Shown here piece after piece: positions 44,885 to 53,581 of a stretch of DNA of 64,000 bases. The notes beneath the pieces were generated by a model, which was given only the letters and a program-made list of their open reading frames with translations, ran no database searches and was not told where the DNA came from. Source of the DNA: Pseudomonadota bacterium (GTDB lineage Bacteria > Pseudomonadota > Gammaproteobacteria > Burkholderiales > Burkholderiaceae_C); assembly GCA_963205115.1 (NCBI GenBank), contig CAUJHV010000050.1, forward strand, positions 1 to 64,000, written 5' to 3'. The stretch's first letter is position 1; each line of letters starts with the position of its first letter. The translations under genes were made by a program, and so were the position numbers.

Positions 44885-45325
44885 ATGGACCCGACTGTGC
44901 TGCTGATCGAACGGGAGCTGCAGCAGGTCCTGACCGCCTACGCCCGGATGTGCGATGAGCGCGACTGGGCAGCCATCGACGCGGTCTTCAGTGACGATGC
45001 CCACGCCGAGTACGGCGGTTGGGCCCTGCCCGACCGCGGCGCCATCCTGCGCATGCTGATCCGCAACCTCGGAGGTTGCGGCCCGACCCAGCACCTGCTG
45101 GGCAACCTCACGGTCGAGCACGGCCCTGACGGCCCCCGCAGCCGCATCAGCGTGCGCGCCGCCCACCGGGGCTCGGCCGAGCTGGCTGACCAGACCTACG
45201 AGTGCCTGGGCGAGTACCTCGACCACTGGGTTGCCACCCCGCGGGGCTGGCGCATCCGGCACCGCCGCATGGTGATCACGCTGGAGATCGGCAGCCGCCG
45301 CCTGCTGCGCCCGGCGCCAGGCTGA
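44885..45325 (+). CDS. SnoaL/NTF2-like protein
   Basis: A 146-residue cone-fold protein. YARMCDERDWAAIDAVFSDDAHAEYGG at the start and LDHWVATPRGWRIRHRRMVI near the end are typical of SnoaL-like polyketide cyclase/isomerase or dehydratase families. It follows the RND gene by 7 bp and ends that operon. The fold is that of ketosteroid isomerase, but the catalytic set of KSI is not recognisable here, so the function is open. Confidence 0.75.
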   Translation: MDPTVLLIERELQQVLTAYARMCDERDWAAIDAVFSDDAHAEYGGWALPDRGAILRMLIRNLGGCGPTQHLLGNLTVEHGPDGPRSRISVRAAHRGSAELADQTYECLGEYLDHWVATPRGWRIRHRRMVITLEIGSRRLLRPAPG

Positions 45326-45581
45326 GCTGCACCGGCACCGCCACCCCCACCGCAGGTGCGCCAGGTCGGTGATTCCCGGCCCCTCCCTAACTTCACCCCA
45401 AACGTCCCCACCACGCGGCGAGACGCGCCTGACGCCGGGCCTGCCGCCCGATGCAGTGTTCTGTGATTGGAGCGGCAGGAAACCTGCCAGCTTCGGTCAA
45501 ACATCGAATAGAACCGGCCCGGCAGGGTCGCCCCGGGAGGCGCCGTGCCACCACCGCGCGGCTCGCCGGTGCCGACACCAC
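45326..45581. other. Unassigned spacer between convergent steroid operons
   Basis: This stretch of 256 bp has no believable gene on either strand. It contains a small hairpin GGCAGG-AAA-CCTGCC (45474-45488) without a T-tract. It is the 3' flank of the group II intron remnant. Confidence 0.5.
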
Positions 45582-45886
45582 ATCGGGATAGGGGTCGGCC
45601 ATTGTCGGCCGAGCCCCTCCCACACCACCCGGCATGCGGGTCCGCACCGGGCGGTTGCAATGGTTGAGGTCGTCAGACCAGTCATTCACGAGAGTTTCGC
45701 AGTTCGTTGCCCGCTCGCCCTGGTCGGCGGCGCCTTCTATCCGGTTCTTGTTCATCGGCTCACAGCTTCGGTCCACGCTTCCTCCCCACACTCGGTCGCC
45801 GTCATGCAGTTGCGCTTCACTTCGTTCGTCGTGACCAACTTACGGTGGGACTTGCACCCGCAAGAGTGCGCCCATGCTGGGCGCAC
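45582..45886 (-). mobile_element. Group II intron remnant without reverse transcriptase, probably class IIC
   Basis: On the minus strand the element opens with GTGCGCCCAGCATGGGCGCA (45886 downwards), a typical GUGYG 5' end. GGGTGCAAGTCCCACC and GAAGCTGTGAGCCGATGAAC follow, stretches I recall from domain I of bacterial group II introns. About 45624-45655 folds as a domain V-like hairpin with GTGCGGACCCGCATGCCGGG, and 45582-45620 resembles domain VI and the 3' end (CCCTATCCCGAT). Only about 305 nt remain; the maturase gene and most of the middle are lost. It is inserted right behind an intrinsic terminator, the habit of class IIC introns. Confidence 0.75.
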
Positions 45887-45918
45887 AACAAAAAACGGCC
45901 TGGGGTCACCAGGCCGTT
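45887..45918 (-). terminator. Intrinsic terminator of the DUF1329-DUF1302 operon
   Basis: On the minus strand a perfect 10-bp stem (AACGGCCTGG and CCAGGCCGTT, 45894-45918, 5-nt loop) is followed by TTTTTTG. It lies 34 bp after the DUF1302 stop. The group II intron remnant begins exactly where the T-tract ends. Confidence 0.9.
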
Positions 45919-45951
45919 CTTAGCGACGCGGCCCTTGCAAGCCGCCGGTCA

Positions 45952-47664
45952 TCAGAACGCGTACTTCATCACCACCGAGAGCTGGTCACGGTCGGTCGCC
46001 AGGCGGGAGGTTTTCGAGTCCAGCGACGCCGAGCCCGCATAGCCCAGGTAGGTCAGGCCCACCGAGAAATTGCTCGCACGGGTGAAGGTAGCTCCCAAGC
46101 TGTAGCGCTCATCGCCCTCACCGCCCACGCCTCCGAGCAGGCTGCGCCCCATCAGCTGCTTCGAGTATGCAATGGGCACAGTCAAATCCCAGCCATCAAA
46201 CACGCCAGGATAGCCGAGCACCAGGGTGGCGGAAAAGGCCAACCCCTCGTCGGTCTTGAAGTTCAGCTTGTCGCTGGCCGTGAAGCCGAACGCCGCTGGG
46301 AATGCCTCCGCGCCAACGGCCTTGCGGGCCTCGACGTTGCTGACCTTGACATACGAGAACTCACCCAGCAACTGCATGGAGTCCGCCACTGGCGAGCGAC
46401 CAACGTTGTAGAAGGCGTTGACGTTGAACTGGGTGATGTCAGCGCGCGTGGGCGTGGCGATCGTCGCACCCGTAGCCGGATTGACCAGAGCATCGATCAG
46501 TACCGGGGCGCCCTGCTTGTGCGAGATCTCCCCACCCATCTGCACCGCACCAAAGGTCGTGCTGGCCGTCAGGCCGAGCAGCTTGATGTTGTCGAAATAG
46601 CGGACGCGATAGCTGCCGTTGCCGATCTGTGTAATGCCGCCAAACGCCGCTTGCAGCGATGCCGGAATTGCTGTTCCAGGCGTGAAGGCATTGATCTCCG
46701 GCAGCGGAGTGCGGTCGTGGTAGTTCAGGTAGTAAGCGCCCAGCTCGGTCTCTTCGGTCACACGGAACCGCGTGCCCAGTCCCCACTGGCCGGTCTTGGA
46801 CGGGGTGATGTCCGAGCCCCGCGCACCAAATGAACAGCCACTGAAGCCCGAAAACACGGTGCCCACCGCTGGGATGGTGCTGTACGGCCCCAGGCAGCTG
46901 CCTCCTGGACCGACTCCGTCCGAGGTGCTCATGAACGATCCGGGAGCCGCCGCCAGCGTCGGGTGCCAGTTGAACTGCGCCTGGGCGAGCACGGACCAGC
47001 GCGAATTGACTTCGAGGGTGGCAGAAATCTGGTCCTCAGGCAGCAACTGATCCTTGGTCTCGGTGCCGGGCACGCCGGTCTTGGTGCCGTCTGCCGGCCC
47101 CTGGGCCAGCGAGATGCCCGGGAAGAAAAGCGCCTCCCCCCATGACACCACGTGCCGGCCGGCACGCACCGTCATCCGTCCGGCTGCCCCCGCGTCGAAC
47201 GAGGTGTAGCCGTAAGCATCGAGTACCCGGCTGTAGCCGCCGTGATAGCGCCTCGCCTCTGCGGTGAACTCGTCGTAGGGCGCTGGGTGATTCACCTTGT
47301 TGGGGTTGTTCGCCGCACCGTTGTTGTCGTTCTTGCCGTGGTAGACGTCGTCGTAGAAGCTGCTGGCGGAGAGCACCAGGCCGTGGTCCCCCTTGGCCAG
47401 CTTGGTGTCTAGCAACAGGCCCAGACGATTGGCGGTAAATGCCCCCTTCTTGAAGTCGTTGTTGCCGTCGTTGCTGCCAGCGTTGCCTGCCAATACCGGG
47501 TCGGCCGATTTCATGCGCTGCGACAGGGTGTAGGTGCCCATCAGCCGCCAATCGAGCTTGAGGCCATCGCCAAATTCGATGGCCTCGCCCGCCGAGGCGC
47601 CGCCACCCAGCAGGGCGGCCAGCACGGCCAGCGCGACAGGCTTGAGTTGGATGTCTTTCTTCAT
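45952..47664 (-). CDS. DUF1302-family outer-membrane protein
   Basis: A 570-residue protein with a signal peptide (KPVALAVLAALLGGGASAGEA) and a beta-rich sequence ending in Phe (VVMKYAF), as in outer-membrane barrels. The start (FGDGLKLDWRLMGTYTLSQRM) and the RAGRHVVSWGEALFFPGISLA segment identify the DUF1302 family, which usually travels with DUF1329 proteins in hydrocarbon and steroid degraders. A good SD (GGAGACATTCCC) precedes the ATG. It is the second gene of a two-gene operon and is followed by a strong terminator. Uptake of a hydrophobic substrate across the outer membrane is inferred. Confidence 0.85.
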   Translation of the reverse strand: MKKDIQLKPVALAVLAALLGGGASAGEAIEFGDGLKLDWRLMGTYTLSQRMKSADPVLAGNAGSNDGNNDFKKGAFTANRLGLLLDTKLAKGDHGLVLSASSFYDDVYHGKNDNNGAANNPNKVNHPAPYDEFTAEARRYHGGYSRVLDAYGYTSFDAGAAGRMTVRAGRHVVSWGEALFFPGISLAQGPADGTKTGVPGTETKDQLLPEDQISATLEVNSRWSVLAQAQFNWHPTLAAAPGSFMSTSDGVGPGGSCLGPYSTIPAVGTVFSGFSGCSFGARGSDITPSKTGQWGLGTRFRVTEETELGAYYLNYHDRTPLPEINAFTPGTAIPASLQAAFGGITQIGNGSYRVRYFDNIKLLGLTASTTFGAVQMGGEISHKQGAPVLIDALVNPATGATIATPTRADITQFNVNAFYNVGRSPVADSMQLLGEFSYVKVSNVEARKAVGAEAFPAAFGFTASDKLNFKTDEGLAFSATLVLGYPGVFDGWDLTVPIAYSKQLMGRSLLGGVGGEGDERYSLGATFTRASNFSVGLTYLGYAGSASLDSKTSRLATDRDQLSVVMKYAF

Positions 47665-47700
47665 GGGAATGTCTCCTCGATGCGCGTTGCGCTTGCGGTA

Positions 47701-49077
47701 TCAGTTGCCGGCCGTGCGAGCCGCCTCGGGGGTGAACATGGACTCCTTGAGGTCGCCCTTGTTCAGCAACGGCCCGACGGGACGTTCCTGGAACAGGTTG
47801 TAGCCGATGTAGCCCCCCGAGTTCATGTCGTGATAGAAGCTCGTGCCGGCGTGCCAGGCCTGCGTATCGAAGGAGTAGTAGTAGTTGATGAAAGCGTGCT
47901 GCCAGAGTTGGCCGCGGCCATCGTAGAGGTCGGACGCGACAGCGTGGCCGGTGTCCTCGTCCAGGAACATCACGCGCTTGGCATAGAGGTGGCGGAAGCC
48001 CTCCTTCAACGTGCCTTCGAGCACCCAGACCCGGCGCAACTCATAGCGCATGTAGTCGGGGTTGGCGTGGCCGGGTTTGACCAGGTCCGCGTACTTGATG
48101 TTGGGCTGGTGGATCTTGAAGGCGTTGGCCGGCACGTACATCTCGCGCTTGCCAAGCGATTTCCAGTTGTAGCGCTCGGGCGAACCGTTGAAGAGACGGT
48201 CGGAGTCGATCGTCATCTTGTTGCTGGTGCCGTTCATCGGCTGGTCAAAGCCGAACTCGGGCACCTGGCGTACGCGCCGCGTGCCGGGGTCGTAACTCCA
48301 CGCCAGGCGCTTGCCCTTGGCAAAGTTCAGCGGCTCGGCCGATACACTCACGTTGCCCTTCTCTCGCTCGGGCGCCAGCACCCGGTTCATCGAGCGCGCC
48401 ATGACGCCCTCGACCGGCTGGCCACGCAGGGCCGGATCGTTGGTCAGATCCAGGCTGCGGTTGTGCGCACGGCCCCAGGCGATGCTGCCGTCACCCAGCA
48501 CGTTGGCGAAGTCACGGATGGTCTCTTCGTTGTAAGCGCGCGCGGGCAACAGGTTGTTCCACAGCAGCTCGATGCCGTCCTTCGGGAACGGGAAGGCAAT
48601 GCCTCCCTTGCTGGCCTTGATGCCCAGCCCGTCATCCACGACCTCGGCCTCCAGCGCATTTTTCTTCACGACTGCACAGACCGAGTCCGAGTAGCGGAAG
48701 TCGCGATGGCCGGGGTAGACCGGGATGCGGAAGGTCTTCGGGAACTTGGCCAGCATCGCCTTCTGGCCCTCGCTCAGGCGTGCGGTGTACTGCGCCGCGT
48801 TCTCGGCAGTGATCGTCAGAATTGGCTTCTCGGCGGCATACGGGTCGGGCTGGAACTGGCCTGAATGCAGCTTGAAGTTCACACCGGGTGGCACACCCAG
48901 CCACTTGCCAACGTACTCGGGTACGCCTGTGGCGGAACCGGCCTTCTCGGCGCCGGTGCAGGTCAGATCCTTGCCGAGCTTCTCGGCCTCGGCAGCCGGC
49001 ACCTTGGCCAGCGCGGGTCCGGCCAGCAACAGGCCCACCGCCAGGGCGATCGGTGCATGGGTCATCGCGATCTTCAT
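47701..49077 (-). CDS. DUF1329-family periplasmic or outer-membrane lipoprotein-like factor
   Basis: A 458-residue protein with a signal peptide (MTHAPIALAVGLLLAGPALA) and DUF1329 features: FPFPKDGIELLWNNLLPARA near residue 160, KREMYVPANAFKIHQPN and MRYELRRVWVLEGTLKEGFRH. DUF1329 proteins have a LolA/LolB-like fold by published prediction and may carry lipids. The start at 49077 is set by GGAGACATTG upstream; the open frame continues upstream without family resemblance. It is followed 36 bp later by the DUF1302 gene. Confidence 0.85.
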   Translation of the reverse strand: MKIAMTHAPIALAVGLLLAGPALAKVPAAEAEKLGKDLTCTGAEKAGSATGVPEYVGKWLGVPPGVNFKLHSGQFQPDPYAAEKPILTITAENAAQYTARLSEGQKAMLAKFPKTFRIPVYPGHRDFRYSDSVCAVVKKNALEAEVVDDGLGIKASKGGIAFPFPKDGIELLWNNLLPARAYNEETIRDFANVLGDGSIAWGRAHNRSLDLTNDPALRGQPVEGVMARSMNRVLAPEREKGNVSVSAEPLNFAKGKRLAWSYDPGTRRVRQVPEFGFDQPMNGTSNKMTIDSDRLFNGSPERYNWKSLGKREMYVPANAFKIHQPNIKYADLVKPGHANPDYMRYELRRVWVLEGTLKEGFRHLYAKRVMFLDEDTGHAVASDLYDGRGQLWQHAFINYYYSFDTQAWHAGTSFYHDMNSGGYIGYNLFQERPVGPLLNKGDLKESMFTPEAARTAGN

Positions 49078-49188
49078 CAATGTCTCCTTCCACGAGGAAA
49101 TGCGTACACGGGCGCCACGCTCAGGTGGCTTGCGATCCGGACCGGAGAGGATCGACGCAATGCACCCTCCGTCCTTTTCGACGCTCGC

Positions 49189-49231
49189 ATTGTTTGACCG
49201 CGCCCCCTTTTCTCCATCGTCTGATGAGACT
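49189..49231 (-). promoter_or_regulatory. Predicted activator-dependent promoter of the DUF1329-DUF1302 operon (site C)
   Basis: On the minus strand AGTCT-CATC-AGACG (49218-49231) is followed after 23 nt by AACAAT (49189-49194). The inferred start is near 49182, giving a leader of about 105 nt. The 25 bp around the repeat (CTCCATCGTC...AGACTA on the plus strand) are almost the same as those of site A at 41296-41320. Confidence 0.6.
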
Positions 49232-49283
49232 AGGCGCAGACCCCCAAGCGAGCGTTCAGAAGCTGTGTGCTGGCGCTGCAGCG

Positions 49284-49310
49284 GCAAAGCCCCTGCAGGA
49301 GGGGCTTTGC
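49284..49310 (-). terminator. Hairpin after the 11-gene steroid operon
   Basis: GCAAAGCCCCT and AGGGGCTTTGC form a perfect 11-bp stem with a 5-nt loop. It lies 54 bp after the stop of the last gene (49365) and before the promoter of the DUF1329 gene. There is no T-tract, so termination may be incomplete. Confidence 0.6.
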
Positions 49311-49364
49311 TGGATGAGATCAGACGGCACGGACAGGACTTTCCCGCCGCGGCCGTGGTCGCGC

Positions 49365-51164
49365 TCAGGGCCTGAGGTACTCGCGCTTCAAGGCAGTCTT
49401 GAGCAGCTTGCCGGCCGGGTTGCGCGGCAGCGGTTCGTGGCGCAGGTGCACGTCGGCAGGCACCTTGTAGGCGGCCAGGCGTGTGGCCACGTGCGTGCGA
49501 ACCTCTTCGGACGTCAGGTGGACCCCGTCGGCCATTGCGCATACGGCCACGACAGCCTCGCCGGTGAGCTCATCCGGCCGCGCAAACACCGCCGCCTCAA
49601 GGATACCGGGGTGGTGCAGCAGACAGGACTCCACCTCCAGTGCAGCGATTTTCTCGCCGTGCCGGTTGATGACGTCCTTGAGCCGGTCGACGATGTGCAC
49701 ATAGCCGTCCGCATCGATGCGGCCGATGTCCCCGGTGTGGAACCAGCCGCCGCGCATCGCCCGCGCAGTCGCCTCAGGCTGACTCCAGTAGCCTTCCATC
49801 ACCGTGACGCCGCGCATGCGCAACTCACCCACCTCACCGGTGGGCAGCGGTGTGCCGTCACTGTCGAAGGCCGCCATCTCGACGATGGGCGAGATCAGCC
49901 CCGAGGCCGTCGGCCGGTGCCGGAACAGCCGCCCCGAACAGGCCGAGCCCACGCCGTTGGTTTCGGTCAGTCCGAATCCCACACCCGACATCGAGTCCCC
50001 GCGGCGCACCAGCACTTCGTCGATCAGTCGCTGCGGCAGCCCCGCCCCGCCGAAGCCCAGCGCCGCGAGCGTGCCTGTGAACGCGGGGTCGTCGAATCCG
50101 GGCTGCGCGAGCAGCTGCGCCACCATCGCCGGCGCCCCGTTGAACTGCGTGACCTGCTCATCGCGGATCAGCGCCAGTGCGCGCGCCGGATCCCAGCGCG
50201 GCAGAAACACCAGGCGCCGACCGTGGCGGAGGGACGTGAGCAGCTGGGCGTGCAGTCCACTGACGTGAAAGAGCGGCACGGCCGTGAGGGTGGTGGGCTG
50301 CAAGCCGCGCGCCATCATCGCCGCGACGAGGTCCGGCGAGGTCATCGCCGAAACGGCACCGATGTAGTCAATGTTGAACAGCGCCTGGCACACCGCACGC
50401 TGGCTGGACAGCACGCCCTTGGCCTGGCTGCTGGCCCCAGAGGTGAAAAGGATCAGTGCTGCATCGTCAGGCTGCAGGCTCGGCGGAACGTAGGCCGGCC
50501 CGCCAGGCGCGATCAGCGCCGGCCAATCCAGCCCCGCCGGTGCGTCGGCTGCCGCCGCGTCCGCCACGATGGCCCGGCAACCCAGGGCGCCCAGGTCATC
50601 GGCCACCCGCGCATGGCGGTCGGCGTCGCAGAGCAGCCAGGTCGGCGTGAGATCGCGCAGGTTGGCCAGCAGCTCATCACGCAGGCCAAAACTGTTGAGT
50701 GGCGCGGGCACCGCACCGAGCAGCGCCACGGCGACAAAGGCCACCGCCCACTCGGGGCGGTTGCGCATCGCGATGGCAATGCGCTCGCCTGGGCGCACTC
50801 CGAGCTCTTGCTGCAGCCGTCCGGCCAGCGCATCGGCCGCTGCGAAGAAGCGCTCGCAGCTCCAGCGCTCGCCTTCGTGAACGATGAACTCCTTGCCGGC
50901 ATGGGCCCGGCCGGCGTTGAGCAGCTCGGGCAGGGTCGCAAACGCATTCTTGTAGGCGTTCAGCGTCTGGCCACCGCGTTGCAGTGGCTGCAGCTCGAAG
51001 GGTGCCCCGGCAGCGGTCAGGCGGACGCGGCACTCGGCGGCCAGCATTGGCAGGTCGGGCGGGCTGACGGCGGGGCCCGGGGAAGCCGCGGTGGCCGGGT
51101 GAGCGCTTGGGGTAGCGGCCGCTTGTCGAGGTGTATCCATGGGGTCGCTCATGCGCTGGTTCAT
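49365..51164 (-). CDS. AMP-forming acyl-CoA ligase, last gene of the 11-gene steroid operon
   Basis: A 599-residue ANL ligase. The P-loop is LILFTSGASSQAKGVLSS, unusual because TTGxPKG is replaced by ASSQAKG. A5 is GFGLTETNGVGS, A7 is GWFHTGDIGRIDADGY, and the C-terminal catalytic Lys is in NPAGKLLKTALK. The N-terminal 40 residues are a low-complexity Ala/Pro stretch. It follows an acyl-CoA dehydrogenase pair, so it likely activates a steroid or side-chain carboxylic acid. A start further in is possible because the tail is disordered-like; ATG 51164 has AAAGGA at 11 nt. Confidence 0.8.
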   Translation of the reverse strand: MNQRMSDPMDTPRQAAATPSAHPATAASPGPAVSPPDLPMLAAECRVRLTAAGAPFELQPLQRGGQTLNAYKNAFATLPELLNAGRAHAGKEFIVHEGERWSCERFFAAADALAGRLQQELGVRPGERIAIAMRNRPEWAVAFVAVALLGAVPAPLNSFGLRDELLANLRDLTPTWLLCDADRHARVADDLGALGCRAIVADAAAADAPAGLDWPALIAPGGPAYVPPSLQPDDAALILFTSGASSQAKGVLSSQRAVCQALFNIDYIGAVSAMTSPDLVAAMMARGLQPTTLTAVPLFHVSGLHAQLLTSLRHGRRLVFLPRWDPARALALIRDEQVTQFNGAPAMVAQLLAQPGFDDPAFTGTLAALGFGGAGLPQRLIDEVLVRRGDSMSGVGFGLTETNGVGSACSGRLFRHRPTASGLISPIVEMAAFDSDGTPLPTGEVGELRMRGVTVMEGYWSQPEATARAMRGGWFHTGDIGRIDADGYVHIVDRLKDVINRHGEKIAALEVESCLLHHPGILEAAVFARPDELTGEAVVAVCAMADGVHLTSEEVRTHVATRLAAYKVPADVHLRHEPLPRNPAGKLLKTALKREYLRP

Positions 51165-51168
51165 GGGG

Positions 51169-52347
51169 TCAAAGTCCTTTCAGGCGAGCATAGCGGTCGA
51201 CATGGAAGCGTGCGTCACCCAGGCTGGCCTGAAGCACACGGGCGCGCTTGAGGAACAGGCCCAGGTCGAACTCGTCCGTCACGCCGATGCCGCCGTGCAG
51301 CTGCACCGCCTCGTTCAAGGCCCGCACGCAGAGGTCGGAGCAGCGGGCCTTGGCCAGGCTGGCCAGCAGCGGCAGGTCCGGGCTGTCGGCATCGATGGCC
51401 GACAGGGCTGCGCGCACCGCACTGTCGAACAGCTCGATCTCGCAGTACAGCCGAGCGACCCGGTGCTGCAGGGCCTGGAAGGAGCCGATCGGCACATCGA
51501 ACTGCACACGCTCCTTGAGGTAGGCCACCGTGCGTTCGAAGGCCTCGCGCACCACGCCCAGTCCCTCGGCAGCCAGGCAAATGCGTGCACGGTCCAGCGC
51601 TGCGTCCAGCGCCCGTCGGGCAGCCGGTCCGCGCACCAGCAGCGCATCGTCGGCCACGCGCACACCTTGCAGACGCACGCGGGCGTAATTGCGGCTGTCG
51701 ACCAGGTGCGTGGCCTGCATGCTCACACCGGGGCGGGCGGTGCCGACCACGAACAGGGCCAAATCTGCATCGATGGCGTCCTCCGCGCCCGTGCCCACCG
51801 CCTCAGGGACGTGATTTTCCCCAGTGCGCGCGACGATGATCAGCTGCTGGGACCCCAGGCCATCAAGGATGAAGCACTTCTCGCCATCGAGCACCCAGCC
51901 GCCCACTTCGCGCCGGGCCAGTGTGGCCGGCGCAACCAGGGCGACGCGGTCATGCCCACGCGACTCGTCCACCGCCAGCGCGGCACGGTCCTGGCCGGAG
52001 ATCCAGCCGGGCAGCCAGCGGGCGATGGCCACGTCGTTGCCGCTGCGCAGCAGCAACTCGCTGCACAGCAGGTTTGACAGCAGCGGCAGCGCCGACAGGT
52101 GTCGGCCGACCTGTTCGAAGACGGCCCCCAGTCCCGCGTAGCCCACCGCCAGGCCGCCCTGCGACTCCGGGACCACCGCAGCGGTCCAGCCCAGGTCGAT
52201 CACCTGTTGCCACACGTAGGCGTCGAAGCCCAGCGGTGCCGCTCCATCACGCAGGGCGCGCTGCGCGGCGACGGGCGCGCGCTGGCTCAGGAAGTCGCGC
52301 GCGCTGTCGGCCAGCTGCCGTTGTTCGTCATTCAACAGGAAAGTCAT
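51169..52347 (-). CDS. Acyl-CoA dehydrogenase, second subunit of pair 1
   Basis: A 392-residue flavoprotein-type subunit. MTFLLNDEQRQLADSARDFL is the N-terminal helix and LHGGIGVTDEFDLGLFLKRA near the C-terminus is the ACAD helix with GGxG. Its sequence is divergent and lower in FAD motifs than the neighbour at 52367. Adjacent divergent ACAD genes of this kind make alpha2-beta2 enzymes in steroid side-chain degradation. ATG 52347 is preferred over the longer open frame, whose extra 17 residues overlap the neighbour gene and look unlike family N-termini. Confidence 0.82.
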   Translation of the reverse strand: MTFLLNDEQRQLADSARDFLSQRAPVAAQRALRDGAAPLGFDAYVWQQVIDLGWTAAVVPESQGGLAVGYAGLGAVFEQVGRHLSALPLLSNLLCSELLLRSGNDVAIARWLPGWISGQDRAALAVDESRGHDRVALVAPATLARREVGGWVLDGEKCFILDGLGSQQLIIVARTGENHVPEAVGTGAEDAIDADLALFVVGTARPGVSMQATHLVDSRNYARVRLQGVRVADDALLVRGPAARRALDAALDRARICLAAEGLGVVREAFERTVAYLKERVQFDVPIGSFQALQHRVARLYCEIELFDSAVRAALSAIDADSPDLPLLASLAKARCSDLCVRALNEAVQLHGGIGVTDEFDLGLFLKRARVLQASLGDARFHVDRYARLKGL

Positions 52348-52366
52348 GGTTCTCACGCTCCGTGCC

Positions 52367-53569
52367 TCAGCCCGGCAGGCCCAGCACGCGCTTGGCAATG
52401 ATGTTGAGCTGCACCTCGGAGGTGCCGCCGCCGATGGTGTAGGCCTTGGTGTTCAGCCAGGCGCGGCAGACCGCCTGCTCGTCGGCACTGAACTCGTCAC
52501 CTTCCCAGCCCAGGCCACGCAGGCCCATGAGTTGCTCCAGCAGTTCGTACTTGGCCACTTCCTGCTCGGTCTGCACCAGCTTCATGATGGCCGCCAGGCC
52601 ACTGACGTCCTGTCGCGCCAGAGCCTGCTCCTTGAGCCGCTGGCTGGTCAGCGCAAAGGCCTGAGCATCCATCAGGGTGGTGGCAAGGCGTTCGCGCAGC
52701 ACCGCATCACGCAGCCCGCCGTCCGCGTCGTACAGGTACTGCCGACCCAGGGCCAGCGCGTCGTGCGAGGGCGCGCCGCCTTCGGCGAACTTGCCCATTG
52801 CGGCACGCTCATGCTGTAGCAGCTTCTTGGCCACTGCCCAGCCCTGGCCTGGCTGCCCCACCAGGTTGCGCAGCGGCACGCGCACGTTGTCGAAGAAGAC
52901 CTGGCAGAAGCTGGACTTGCCGCCGATCAGCTCGATGGGCTTGACCGTCACGCCCGGATCGGCCATGTCGATCATCACGAAGCTGATGCCCTCTTGCTTG
53001 CGCCCGGTGTTGTCGGTGCGCACCAGGGCGTACATCCAGTCGGCCTTGTCGCCATCGGAGGTCCAGATCTTGGCGCCGTTGACGAGGTAGTGCGTCCCGC
53101 CCTCGTCGAGCCGGGCGGATGTCTTGAGGCTGGCCAGGTCGGAGCCCGCATTGGGCTCGGAGAAGCCCTGGCACCAGCGGCGCTCTCCTCGCATCATGGG
53201 GGGCAGGTGCTCGAGCTTCTGCGCTGACGTGCCTACCTCCAGCAGCACCGGCCCGAGCATCCAGACACCCAGGTTGTACTGGGGCTGGCGGCAGCCCAGG
53301 CGGGCCATTTCTTGCTCGAAGACACGTTCCTGCTTCGGGCTCAGGCCTGCTCCGCCAAACTCCTTCGGCCAGCCCGGCGCAAAGTAGCCGCGTTCCCGGC
53401 AGCGCTCGAACCACAGGCGCTGCTCCTCGAACGCAAACGTCAAGCGCGAGCCGCCCCAGACCATCTCGTCAGCCACGATGGGAGTGCGCAGGCGCGGCGG
53501 GCAGTTGGCTTCCAGCCACTGCGCCAGCTCGGCGCGGAAGGTGTCAAGGTCGTTCAATCGGGACTCCAC
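52367..53569 (-). CDS. Acyl-CoA dehydrogenase, first subunit of pair 1
   Basis: A 400-residue ACAD with intact motifs: CQGFSEPNAGSDLASLKTSA and IWTSDGDKADWMYALVRTD (substrate and FAD binding), and YTIGGGTSEVQLNIIAKRVLG (C-terminal FAD-binding helix). The start is a GTG at 53569. The stop is 19 bp before the start of the pair partner. It should desaturate an acyl-CoA side chain and pass electrons to ETF. The pairing is inferred from gene order and from known ChsE-type heterotetramers. Confidence 0.85.
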   Translation of the reverse strand: MESRLNDLDTFRAELAQWLEANCPPRLRTPIVADEMVWGGSRLTFAFEEQRLWFERCRERGYFAPGWPKEFGGAGLSPKQERVFEQEMARLGCRQPQYNLGVWMLGPVLLEVGTSAQKLEHLPPMMRGERRWCQGFSEPNAGSDLASLKTSARLDEGGTHYLVNGAKIWTSDGDKADWMYALVRTDNTGRKQEGISFVMIDMADPGVTVKPIELIGGKSSFCQVFFDNVRVPLRNLVGQPGQGWAVAKKLLQHERAAMGKFAEGGAPSHDALALGRQYLYDADGGLRDAVLRERLATTLMDAQAFALTSQRLKEQALARQDVSGLAAIMKLVQTEQEVAKYELLEQLMGLRGLGWEGDEFSADEQAVCRAWLNTKAYTIGGGTSEVQLNIIAKRVLGLPG

Positions 53570-53581
53570 AACATCAGGTCA

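Noticed and set aside
45474..45488. Small hairpin GGCAGG-AAA-CCTGCC as a terminator of the RND operon
   Set aside because: The stem is only 6 bp, there is no T-tract and it lies about 150 bp from the last gene.
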